Shown here: one piece after another, positions 1 through 5,570 of the stretch | Position numbering within the stretch: the first letter of the stretch is position 1 | Layout of the letters: every line of letters starts with the position of its first letter | Source of the DNA: Parafrigoribacterium_A sp035571875 | Lineage (GTDB): Bacteria > Actinomycetota > Actinomycetes > Actinomycetales > Microbacteriaceae | Direction: 5' to 3' | Length of the DNA: 12,506 bases | Assembly (NCBI GenBank): GCA_035571875.1 | Contig: DATNBR010000055.1 | Coordinates: 1-12,506 of the forward strand | Notes under the pieces: generated by a model | The model's database searches: none | Told to the model about the DNA's origin: nothing | Seen by the model: the letters and a program-made list of their open reading frames with translations, nothing else | Made by a program: the position numbers and the translations under genes

Positions 1-317
1 CGGAGCGCCCGCCGAAGCTTCCGATCATCGACTCGGGTTCATCCACAACCACGAGTACAGCGTTCAAGGCCGCGGTATCCGTGCTGCTCGCGCTTCCCGC
101 AAGCGTGTCCTCGAAAGTCGACACGATCAGCGCGCGGACGAAAGACGACGTGACGCTCGTGCTCGACGGGGTCGGGCAGCGCGTGGTGTGGGGCAGTGCC
201 GAGCGATCTGCCGTGAAGGCGCGAGTGCTCGCCGACCTGATCTCCCACCAGAATGCCAACTCCGTGGTCGAGTACGACGTCTCCGCGCCCAACAGCGCCG
301 TCGTGCGTAGCGGCTAA
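1..317 (+). CDS. ftsQ: Cell division protein FtsQ (DivIB), C-terminal part only
   Basis: This is the last 104 or so residues of FtsQ, read in the frame starting at base 3; the gene begins before the window. FtsQ is a single-pass membrane protein of the divisome that links FtsL/FtsB to the later septal synthesis proteins; this C-terminal part lies outside the membrane. The sequence shows a Ser/Thr-rich stretch (SGSSTTTS), then the beta-domain pattern V-T-L-V-L-D-G-V-G-x-R-V-V-W-G-S-A-E-R, a lysine-containing helix (K-A-R-V-L-A-D-L-I) and the closing E-Y-D-V-S-A-P-N-S tail, typical of actinobacterial FtsQ ends. The stop is TAA at 315-317. Position directly before ftsZ supports the call. The N-terminal cytoplasmic, transmembrane and POTRA parts cannot be judged. 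Confidence 0.9.
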   Translation, partial: ERPPKLPIIDSGSSTTTSTAFKAAVSVLLALPASVSSKVDTISARTKDDVTLVLDGVGQRVVWGSAERSAVKARVLADLISHQNANSVVEYDVSAPNSAVVRSG

Positions 318-410
318 AAAAATCTCTGCCAGTGGCCTGACAGTTTGCGACACGCTGGCCCCCTTGCTGCCGCCTCGAAGGTCGCGCGCTTAGCTTCGTG
401 ACTGTAAAGC

Positions 411-416
411 TATACT
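411..416 (+). promoter_or_regulatory. Candidate -10 hexamer of a ftsZ promoter
   Basis: TATACT at 411-416 matches the actinobacterial -10 pattern TANNNT at its fixed positions and lies in the ftsQ-ftsZ gap, 56 bases before the ftsZ start codon. A transcript would begin near 423. I see no convincing -35 at 16-18 bases upstream, so this is a moderate inference. ftsZ in other actinobacteria is known to have promoters in and just after ftsQ. Confidence 0.45.
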
Positions 417-422
417 GAGCAT

Positions 423-453
423 AACTTTAAGCCTCTAGCAGAGGTTTAATGTT
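423..453 (+). promoter_or_regulatory. Long imperfect palindrome / stem-loop in the ftsZ 5' leader
   Basis: The left arm AACTTTAAGCCTCT (423-436) and right arm AGAGGTTTAATGTT (440-453) are separated by the 3-base loop AGC. Twelve of 14 positions pair by Watson-Crick rules, one is a G-T wobble (431/445) and one is a T-T mismatch (426/450). It starts about where a transcript from the TATACT hexamer would start and ends 8 bases before the ftsZ ribosome binding site. No T-run follows, so it does not look like a terminator. It could be a 5' stabilising or regulatory RNA hairpin, or a DNA operator. The structure is read directly from sequence; the role is unknown. Confidence 0.6.
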
Positions 454-461
454 CCCCCGTC

Positions 462-466
462 GGAGG
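462..466 (+). promoter_or_regulatory. Ribosome binding site that fixes the ftsZ start
   Basis: GGAGG lies 6 bases before the GTG at 473. It decides between this GTG and an upstream in-frame ATG at 449, whose own AGAGG (440-444) is only 4 bases away and buried in the stem-loop. Confidence 0.75.
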
Positions 467-472
467 CCGGAC

Positions 473-1633
473 GTGACATCAAACCAGAACTACCTCGCCG
501 TGATCAAGGTCGTCGGCATCGGCGGCGGCGGCGTGAACGCCGTGAATCGCATGATCGAACTCGGCCTGCGCGGGGTGGAGTTCATCGCGATCAACACCGA
601 CGCTCAGGCGCTCCTCATGAGCGATGCCGACGTGAAGCTCGACGTCGGCCGCGAGATCACGCGCGGTCTCGGTGCCGGTGCAGACCCCGAGGTCGGTCGT
701 CGCGCCGCGGAGGATCACGCCGAGGAGATCGAAGAGGCACTGGCCGGCGCCGACATGGTCTTCGTCACCGCCGGCGAGGGTGGCGGAACCGGCACCGGTG
801 GAGCGCCCGTGGTCGCCCGCATCGCCAAATCCATCGGCGCGCTGACCATCGGTGTCGTGACCCGCCCCTTCGGCTTCGAGGGCAAGCGCAGGGCAGCCCA
901 GGCCGAGGTCGGAGTCTCCGCGCTGAAGAGCGAGGTCGACACCCTTATCGTCGTTCCCAACGACCGCCTGCTCGAGATCAGCGATCGCGGCATCAGCTTC
1001 CTCGAGGCCTTCGCCACCGCTGACCAGGTGCTCCTCGCCGGCGTGCAGGGCATCACCGACCTCATCACGACGCCCGGTCTCATCAACCTCGATTTCGCCG
1101 ACGTCAAGTCCGTCATGCAGGGCGCGGGCTCGGCCCTCATGGGCATCGGTTCGTCCCGCGGGGCAGACCGCGCGATCAAGGCGGCGGAACTCGCCGTGGC
1201 GTCGCCCCTACTCGAAGCCAGCATCGACGGCGCGCATGGCGTGCTGCTCTCGATCCAGGGTGGATCCAACCTCGGTATCTTCGAGATCAACGACGCCGCC
1301 CGCCTCGTGCAGGAGGCCGTGCATCCCGAGGCGAACATTATCTTCGGTGCCGTCATCGACGACACCCTCGGCGACGAGGTGCGTGTCACGGTGATCGCGG
1401 CGGGCTTCGACGGCGGCGAGCCGGTCGTCAAGAAAGCCGGCCACCGCTCCAACTTCGTGGATGCGCCCGAGGGAGCGGAGACCGATCGTGCGCCCGAGGT
1501 CGAGGCTGCGGATGACGCAGCCCGTCCGAGCAGCACCCTCTGGCAGGCCGAGCCTGAGCTTCCCTCCTCGCAGAGCGACCCGGTCTTCGGAGACGATGAC
1601 GACGATCTGGACGTTCCAGACTTCCTCAAATAA
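473..1633 (+). CDS. ftsZ: Cell division GTPase FtsZ
   Basis: FtsZ is the tubulin-like GTPase that polymerises into the Z ring and recruits the divisome at mid-cell. The product is 386 residues, normal for actinobacteria. From the GTG start it reads MTSNQNYLAVIKVVG, matching actinobacterial FtsZ N-termini; the ATG at 449 would add eight unconserved residues. Visible motifs: the GIGGGG nucleotide-binding loop (15-20), the tubulin signature GGGTGTG (103-109), the T7 synergy loop NLDFAD (205-210) that completes the neighbour's GTPase site, and VIDD..GDEVRVTVIAAGF near 295-312, ending the C-terminal globular domain. A disordered acidic linker (about 313-375) leads to the conserved tail DDDLDVPDFLK (376-386), the docking peptide for SepF and other partners. 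It sits in the classic ftsQ-ftsZ-yggS-sepF context. No residue of the active site appears altered. Confidence 0.98.
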   Translation: MTSNQNYLAVIKVVGIGGGGVNAVNRMIELGLRGVEFIAINTDAQALLMSDADVKLDVGREITRGLGAGADPEVGRRAAEDHAEEIEEALAGADMVFVTAGEGGGTGTGGAPVVARIAKSIGALTIGVVTRPFGFEGKRRAAQAEVGVSALKSEVDTLIVVPNDRLLEISDRGISFLEAFATADQVLLAGVQGITDLITTPGLINLDFADVKSVMQGAGSALMGIGSSRGADRAIKAAELAVASPLLEASIDGAHGVLLSIQGGSNLGIFEINDAARLVQEAVHPEANIIFGAVIDDTLGDEVRVTVIAAGFDGGEPVVKKAGHRSNFVDAPEGAETDRAPEVEAADDAARPSSTLWQAEPELPSSQSDPVFGDDDDDLDVPDFLK

Positions 1634-1653
1634 CGACACTCGGGCGGCGGCAG

Positions 1654-2334
1654 ATGGCGGACGACGGTGACCTCGCGTCGCGGCTGCGCGGCGTGCAGGA
1701 GTCCGTCTCCGAGACCGCCAGGGAAGCCGGGAGGGATGCTGCCGCGATCACGACGATCGTGGTGACCAAGTTCCACTCGACGGAGCTCGTGCGGCGCCTG
1801 CACGCGCTCGGGGTGCGTGACTTCGGCGAGAACCGCCACCAGGAGGCCGCGGCCAAGGCCGCGGAGTTGGCCGACCTCGAGCTCAACTGGCATTTCGTCG
1901 GCCAATTGCAGAGCAAGAAGGCTCGCCAGGCGCGGAACTATGCCACGGTCATCCACTCGATCGATCGACCCTCGCTGGTCGACGCCCTCGCCTCGCCGGA
2001 CGGTTCGGTCGACTGCTTCGTGCAGTTGAATCTCACCGACGACCCAGGCAGGGGTGGAGTGCAGGATGCAGACCTCGAGGCCATGACGGAGCGCGTCATC
2101 GAGACGCCCGGCCTGCGCCTGCTCGGGGTCATGGCGGTCGCGCCGCTCGATGAAGAACCGCGACGCGCCTTCGCGAGGGTGCGCGGCGCAGCCGAACGCG
2201 TCACCGCGATCGCACCGCAGGCGACCTTCATCTCCGCCGGCATGTCGGCGGATTTCCGCGAGGCGATCCTCGAGGGCGCGACACACCTCCGGATTGGCAC
2301 GGCAATCACCGGAAAGCGACCGACGCCCGGTTAA
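1654..2334 (+). CDS. yggS: YggS/PLPBP-family pyridoxal phosphate-binding protein
   Basis: This is a cytoplasmic PLP-binding protein of the alanine-racemase-like single-domain TIM-barrel family, involved in vitamin B6 homeostasis rather than a defined reaction. The 226-residue product has the family landmarks: V-V-T-K-F with the PLP lysine at K39, G-E-N-R-H-Q-E-A around 58-65, W-H-F-V-G-Q-L-Q-S-K-K, G-V-M-A-V-A-P in the middle, and S-A-G-M-S-A-D-F-R-E-A-I followed by H-L-R-I-G-T-A-I-T-G at the phosphate-binding end. The last element usually reads RIGxxiFG, so threonine in place of phenylalanine is a small oddity. It starts at ATG 1654, 20 bases after ftsZ, with a poor ribosome binding site (GGCGG), so it may be translated partly by coupling to ftsZ. 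The ftsZ-yggS-sepF order is widespread in Gram-positive bacteria. Confidence 0.95.
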   Translation: MADDGDLASRLRGVQESVSETAREAGRDAAAITTIVVTKFHSTELVRRLHALGVRDFGENRHQEAAAKAAELADLELNWHFVGQLQSKKARQARNYATVIHSIDRPSLVDALASPDGSVDCFVQLNLTDDPGRGGVQDADLEAMTERVIETPGLRLLGVMAVAPLDEEPRRAFARVRGAAERVTAIAPQATFISAGMSADFREAILEGATHLRIGTAITGKRPTPG

Positions 2335-2357
2335 TCTCGAATGAGCAGTTCCACCAC

Positions 2358-2363
2358 AGGAGG
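2358..2363 (+). promoter_or_regulatory. Strong ribosome binding site that fixes the sepF start
   Basis: AGGAGG lies 7 bases before ATG 2371. It selects this ATG over the in-frame ATG at 2341, which would add ten residues with no conservation and has no ribosome binding site of its own. Confidence 0.8.
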
Positions 2364-2370
2364 CAAGAAG

Positions 2371-2844
2371 ATGGCTAACCCGTTGCGCAAGACCATGGTT
2401 TACCTGGGTCTGGCAGATGAAGAGTTCGAGTACGAGGATGCCGCGCCGTCCGCACCCGTCGCGCCTGTCGCGCAGCCGGTTGCCCAGACCTCCGGAAATC
2501 GTGCGCCCGTGACCCCGCTGCGTCGCCCCACTAACACCAGGAATGCTGCCCCCGTGGAGATGAACGAAATTCTTACGGTGCACCCGCGCCAGTACAAAGA
2601 CGCCCAGGTCATCGCGGAGAGCTTCCGCGACGGGATCCCAGTGATCATCAACCTCTCGCAGATGAGTGAGCCGGATGCGCGCCGCCTCGTGGACTTCGCG
2701 AGCGGACTGTCGCAGGGCCTCTATGGCAAGATCGAGCGCGTCACGAGCAAGGTGTTCCTTCTGTCGCCCGCGCACGTCGCGGTCAGCGGCGAGCAGGCCG
2801 AGGTCGAGCCCGACGTCGATGCCTCGTTCTTCGCACAGGCCTAG
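2371..2844 (+). CDS. sepF: Cell division protein SepF (FtsZ membrane anchor)
   Basis: SepF binds the C-terminal tail of FtsZ and tethers it to the membrane. In actinobacteria, which lack FtsA, it is an essential anchor. The product is 157 residues. It begins MANPLRKTMVYLGL, a short amphipathic helix expected to insert into the membrane, followed by an acidic patch (E17-D23) and an Ala/Pro/Val-rich linker (about 24-66). The SepF domain runs from about 67 to 138 with H-P-R-Q-Y-K-D-A, the strongly conserved F-R-D-G-I-P-V-I-I-N-L-S segment, D-A-R-R-L-V-D-F-A-S-G-L and Y-G-K-I-E-R-V-T-S-K-V-F-L-L-S-P. A short acidic tail ends the protein. It lies 36 bases after yggS and 34 before yggT, and is probably co-transcribed with both. 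Its partner ftsZ is encoded two genes upstream. Confidence 0.97.
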   Translation: MANPLRKTMVYLGLADEEFEYEDAAPSAPVAPVAQPVAQTSGNRAPVTPLRRPTNTRNAAPVEMNEILTVHPRQYKDAQVIAESFRDGIPVIINLSQMSEPDARRLVDFASGLSQGLYGKIERVTSKVFLLSPAHVAVSGEQAEVEPDVDASFFAQA

Positions 2845-2878
2845 GCGGCCGGCAGGGTCGACGGTCTGCCGCTGATCG

Positions 2879-3181
2879 ATGAGTATTGTGTCGCTCGTAG
2901 CGACGATCGTCTATTTCCTCCTGCTCCTGTACTTCCTCGCGCTGTGGGCGAGGTTCGTGCTCGATCTCGTGCAGAGCTTCGCGCGCTATTGGCGACCCAA
3001 GGGTGTGGTCCTGGTGTTCGCGGAGTTCGTGTTCGTCATCACCGATCCGCCCATCAAGGCCGTGCGGCGCATTCTTCCGCCGCTGCGATTCGGCGGAATC
3101 GCGCTCGATTTCGCCTGGAGTGCCGTGATGCTGCTCGTCATTGTGCTGCTGTACATCGCAATGGCATTTCGCTTTCAGTGA
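2879..3181 (+). CDS. yggT: YggT/YlmG-family integral membrane protein
   Basis: This is a 100-residue membrane protein of the YGGT family, found beside sepF in many Gram-positive bacteria and in cyanobacteria and plastids. Its biochemical role is not established; links to division or membrane/nucleoid organisation are suggested from context and from YlmG work. It has two hydrophobic helices, about residues 4-29 and 73-96, flanking a loop with the family signature I-T-D-P-P-I-K-A-V-R-R-I-L-P-P (54-68). The start is taken at ATG 2879. The in-frame GTG at 2888 is a possible alternative, and neither has a clear ribosome binding site. It is the last gene of the run that starts with ftsZ; a hairpin follows at 3211-3235. 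Confidence 0.92.
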   Translation: MSIVSLVATIVYFLLLLYFLALWARFVLDLVQSFARYWRPKGVVLVFAEFVFVITDPPIKAVRRILPPLRFGGIALDFAWSAVMLLVIVLLYIAMAFRFQ

Positions 3182-3210
3182 GCCTGTGTACTCTTGAACG
3201 GTGACGCAAG

Positions 3211-3248
3211 CCGGGGCAATCTTCGAATGCCCTGGTGTGCGTTATTTT
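3211..3248 (+). terminator. Possible terminator hairpin after yggT
   Basis: CCGGGGCA (3211-3218) pairs with TGCCCTGG (3228-3235): eight base pairs including one G-T wobble, with a 9-base loop. A T-rich stretch TTATTTT (3242-3248) follows, but only after a 6-base gap, which is loose for an intrinsic terminator. It would separate the ftsZ-yggT transcript from wag31. It could equally be a leader structure for a wag31 transcript starting further upstream, for example from TTGAAC 3194-3199. Confidence 0.35.
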
Positions 3249-3281
3249 GCTAGCGTTAGCTGAACGTTATACGCGACGTTC
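3240..3281 (+). promoter_or_regulatory. Repeat-rich wag31 promoter/operator region
   Basis: CGTTA occurs at 3240-3244, 3254-3258 and 3265-3269, and CGTTC follows at 3277-3281, with starts 14, 11 and 12 bases apart. Overlapping this, GAACGT (3262-3267) and ACGTTC (3276-3281) form a perfect 6-bp-arm inverted repeat around TATACG (3268-3273), a possible -10. GCTA/TAGC arms (3249-3252 and 3257-3260) form a second, smaller palindrome. The arrangement suggests a promoter under a DNA-binding regulator. No clear -35 is visible. Confidence 0.4.
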
Positions 3282-3307
3282 CAATGAGTTCTTTGAGGTG
3301 ATTTCCC

Positions 3308-4009
3308 ATGGCCTTAACGCCTGAAGATGTGGTCAACAAGCGGTTCCAGCCGACGAAGTTTCGCGAGGGCTACGACCAGGACGAGGTCGACGACTTTCTC
3401 GACGAGGTCGTGGTTGAACTGCGTCGTCTCAACCAGGAGAACGAGGAGCTGCGCCAGCGGCTGATCGCTGGAGAGTCGCGCATCAACGAATTGCAGCGCA
3501 GTGCCTCGCAGGCTCCCGCGCAGCCCGCTGGATTCGGCGAACAGCAGCAGGCTCCCGCGCCGGTTTCCGCGCCGGCCCCCGTCGTCTCGGCGCCCGCGTA
3601 CAGCAACACCGCGCTCGACCCGAGTCTTGACCCGAACAACACGAACAACCTGCTTCAACTCGCGCGCCGACTGCACGAGGAGCACGTTCGCGAGGGAATC
3701 GAGAAGCGCGACGCACTCATCGCCGAAGGCCAGGCCACCGCTGCCCGCGTCGTCAGCGAAGCCGAGGCGACCCAGCGCGCCCAGCTCGCCGCTCTCGACC
3801 AGGAGCGCACGCAGCTCGAAGAGAGCATCGAGGGACTCCGCAACTTCGAACGCGAGTACCGCCAGAAGCTCAAGGGCTACATCGAGGGTCAGCTCCGCGA
3901 CCTCGAGTCCTCGAACACCATGGGCGGCTCGCAGTCTGCCGAGCCGGTCAACTACGGCGCTGTGAACTCGGCACCGCCCACGAGCTACCAGGGCTTTGGC
4001 GGTAACTGA
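3308..4009 (+). CDS. wag31: DivIVA-family polar growth protein Wag31
   Basis: Wag31 (DivIVA) is a cytoplasmic coiled-coil scaffold that binds negatively curved membrane at poles and septa and directs wall synthesis there in actinobacteria. The product is 233 residues, somewhat shorter than I recall for mycobacterial Wag31, with the difference in the middle. Residues 1-55 form the DivIVA N-terminal lipid-binding domain (MALTPEDVVNKRF, then G-Y-D-Q-D-E-V-D-D-F-L-D and a leucine-heptad helix). Residues 66-110 are an Ala/Pro/Gln-rich linker. Residues 112-200 form a charged coiled coil ending in the conserved L-R-N-F-E-R-E-Y-R-Q-K-L-K-G-Y. A Gly/Ser/Asn tail follows. ATG 3308 has GAGGTGA (3294-3300) 7 bases upstream. 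It appears to have its own promoter region. The 3' end overlaps the lspA start. Confidence 0.96.
   Translation: MALTPEDVVNKRFQPTKFREGYDQDEVDDFLDEVVVELRRLNQENEELRQRLIAGESRINELQRSASQAPAQPAGFGEQQQAPAPVSAPAPVVSAPAYSNTALDPSLDPNNTNNLLQLARRLHEEHVREGIEKRDALIAEGQATAARVVSEAEATQRAQLAALDQERTQLEESIEGLRNFEREYRQKLKGYIEGQLRDLESSNTMGGSQSAEPVNYGAVNSAPPTSYQGFGGN
3508..3560 (+). repeat. 14-bp direct repeat in the wag31 linker
   Basis: GCAGGCTCCCGCGC occurs at 3508-3521 and again at 3547-3560, a period of 39 bases (13 codons). Both copies are in frame and encode Gln-Ala-Pro-Ala in the disordered linker of Wag31. It could be a remnant of duplication, and a likely site of length variation between strains. Confidence 0.7.
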
Positions 4010-4589
4010 ACCAGAGGCGAAGACTCGCGTCCGGAAGGTAAGCGTTAGAGCGCTTGTCGCGCTCGTCGTCGTCGCCCTGGTTGTCTACGGCTTCGATCAG
4101 TTCGCGAAGTACCTCATCGTCTCCTCGCTCGCCGAGGGCGATCAGGTGGATGTCATCGGCAACCTCCTGCAGTTCCACTTCGTCAAGAACTCGGGCGCTG
4201 CGTTCTCGCTCGCGAGCGGATCCACCTGGATCTTCTCTATCGCGGCGTCCGCGGTGACGATCTTCATCGTCCTGTTCGCGCGGCGCATCCGCTCGCTCGG
4301 TTGGGCCATCCTGTTCGGGATGCTGTTGGGCGGCACGGCGGGCAACCTCACCGACCGTCTGTTCCGCGAGCCGAGCTTCGGCCTCGGGCACGTCATCGAC
4401 TTCATCCAGGTCTACGGTTTTCCGGCGATCTTCAACGTGGCCGACTCGTTCATCGTCGGAAGCATGGGGTTGTTCATCATTCTGACGCTTCGCGGTGTCA
4501 ACCTCGACGGGCGCAGGGTGGCCAGGACCCAGCCCGCCGCAGACGAGCAGGAGGGCGTCGTCGACGACGCGGCCCGCGGCCCGAGGTAG
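3996..4589 (+). CDS. lspA: Lipoprotein signal peptidase LspA (signal peptidase II)
   Basis: LspA is the membrane aspartyl protease that cuts the signal peptide from diacylated prolipoproteins just before the lipidated cysteine. The product is 197 residues if it starts at TTG 3996. That TTG lies inside the end of wag31 (14-base overlap), and no ATG or GTG is available before the first membrane helix, so the start is inferred and translation is probably coupled to wag31. Four hydrophobic helices are visible at about 17-42, 76-95, 102-118 and 145-167. Conserved elements: F-D-Q near 33-35 with K38, K-N-S-G-A-A-F (64-70), A-G-N-L-T-D-R-L with catalytic D120, and F-N-V-A-D-S with catalytic D150. 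A hydrophilic acidic tail (about 170-197) extends beyond the enzyme core. rluD begins 3 bases after the stop. Confidence 0.95.
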   Translation: MAVTEPEAKTRVRKVSVRALVALVVVALVVYGFDQFAKYLIVSSLAEGDQVDVIGNLLQFHFVKNSGAAFSLASGSTWIFSIAASAVTIFIVLFARRIRSLGWAILFGMLLGGTAGNLTDRLFREPSFGLGHVIDFIQVYGFPAIFNVADSFIVGSMGLFIILTLRGVNLDGRRVARTQPAADEQEGVVDDAARGPR

Positions 4590-4592
4590 CTC

Positions 4593-5513
4593 GTGGAGTC
4601 TCGAATCCTTCCGGTGCCCGAGGGGCTGGTCGGCGAACGCGTCGATGCGGCGCTGGCAAAACTGCTGGGCTTCTCGCGCACCTTCGCCGCGGAGGTCGCC
4701 GAGAGCGGCGGTGTCGTCTCCGACGGGGTCGTCCTCGGCAAGTCCGACCGGGTTCAGGCCGACCGTTGGCTCGAAGTGAGCTGGGAAGCCAAACAGCCGC
4801 CGACGATCGTTCCCCTCGTCGTGCCCGACCTCACAGTGGTCTATGACGATGACGACATCATCGTGATCGATAAGCCCGTCGGCGTCGCCGCGCATCCTTC
4901 CATCGGGTGGACAGGGCCGACCGTGCTCGGGGCGCTGGCCGGCGCCGGGTACCGAGTGTCGACATCCGGTGCGGCCGAGCGTGCGGGAATCGTTCATCGG
5001 CTCGACGCGGGAACGAGCGGGCTGATGGTCGTGGCGAAGAGCGAGCGCGCGTATTCGGAGCTCAAGCGCCAGTTCCACGACCGCGAAGTGAGGAAGATCT
5101 ATCACGCCGTTGTGCAGGGACATCCCGACCCGCTGCGAGGCACGATCGACGCGCCCATCGGCAGGCACCCCGGGTCGAGTTGGAAATTCGCGGTCGTCTC
5201 GGATGGCAAGCCCTCGGTGACCCACTACGAGACGCTCGAGGCGTTCCCGAGCGCCTCGCTTCTCGAGATCCACCTCGAGACCGGCAGGACGCATCAGATT
5301 CGCGTGCACATGGCGGCGCAGCGACACCCCTGCGTGGGCGACGCGATGTACGGTGCCGATCCGACGATCTCGGCGAGGCTCGGTCTCACGCGTCAGTGGC
5401 TGCACGCCGTCCAGTTGGGATTCCGGCACCCGGGCAGCGGCGAGGACGTGGTCTTCGACACCGAGTACCCGCACGATCTGCAACACGCACTCGACATCCT
5501 GCGCGCCGAGTGA
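4593..5513 (+). CDS. rluD: RluA/RluD-family 23S rRNA pseudouridine synthase
   Basis: This cytoplasmic enzyme converts specific uridines in RNA to pseudouridine. RluD family members modify helix 69 of 23S rRNA, but the exact target of this actinobacterial member cannot be read from sequence. The 306-residue product has an N-terminal S4 RNA-binding domain (about 13-65), then the catalytic domain: D-D-D-I-I-V-I-D-K-P-V-G-V-A-A-H-P (86-102), the active-site motif H-R-L-D-A-G-T-S-G with the catalytic Asp at 138, and the closing E-T-G-R-T-H-Q-I-R-V-H-M with D-A-M-Y-G-A. GTG 4593 is chosen because GAGG (4583-4586), overlapping the lspA stop region, is 6 bases upstream. The 3-base gap to lspA indicates one operon; lspA-rluD adjacency is common in Gram-positive bacteria. 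Confidence 0.93.
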   Translation: MESRILPVPEGLVGERVDAALAKLLGFSRTFAAEVAESGGVVSDGVVLGKSDRVQADRWLEVSWEAKQPPTIVPLVVPDLTVVYDDDDIIVIDKPVGVAAHPSIGWTGPTVLGALAGAGYRVSTSGAAERAGIVHRLDAGTSGLMVVAKSERAYSELKRQFHDREVRKIYHAVVQGHPDPLRGTIDAPIGRHPGSSWKFAVVSDGKPSVTHYETLEAFPSASLLEIHLETGRTHQIRVHMAAQRHPCVGDAMYGADPTISARLGLTRQWLHAVQLGFRHPGSGEDVVFDTEYPHDLQHALDILRAE

Positions 5514-5570
5514 TGCCCGCCCGAGGGGCAGGCTTAAGCTTTTCATCACAACCCTGTAGTCGGAGATGTA

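Noticed and set aside
39..47. DnaA-box-like TCATCCACA
   Set aside because: A single site with one mismatch, inside ftsQ coding sequence, with no further boxes or AT-rich region; not an origin.
328..359. GCCAG/CTGGC inverted repeat after ftsQ as a terminator
   Set aside because: Only five pairs with a 22-base loop and no T-run.
449..475. Upstream ATG 449 as the ftsZ start
   Set aside because: It adds eight residues not found in homologues as I know them, its AGAGG is too close and lies in the stem-loop, whereas GTG 473 has GGAGG at ideal spacing.
2341..2373. ATG 2341 as the sepF start
   Set aside because: AGGAGG at 2358-2363 sits inside that extension and points to ATG 2371, which begins the conserved membrane-binding helix.
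715..2775. Long minus-strand open frame of 686 codons opposite ftsZ, yggS and sepF
   Set aside because: It is the open antisense frame expected in high-GC DNA. The + strand carries three unmistakable conserved proteins here, and the antisense protein has no recognisable domain.
5514..5543. TGCCC/GGGCA hairpin and TTTT after rluD as a terminator before dnaE
   Set aside because: Five-pair stem, and the TTTT is 9 bases away after another small palindrome (GCTTAAGC); too weak to annotate.
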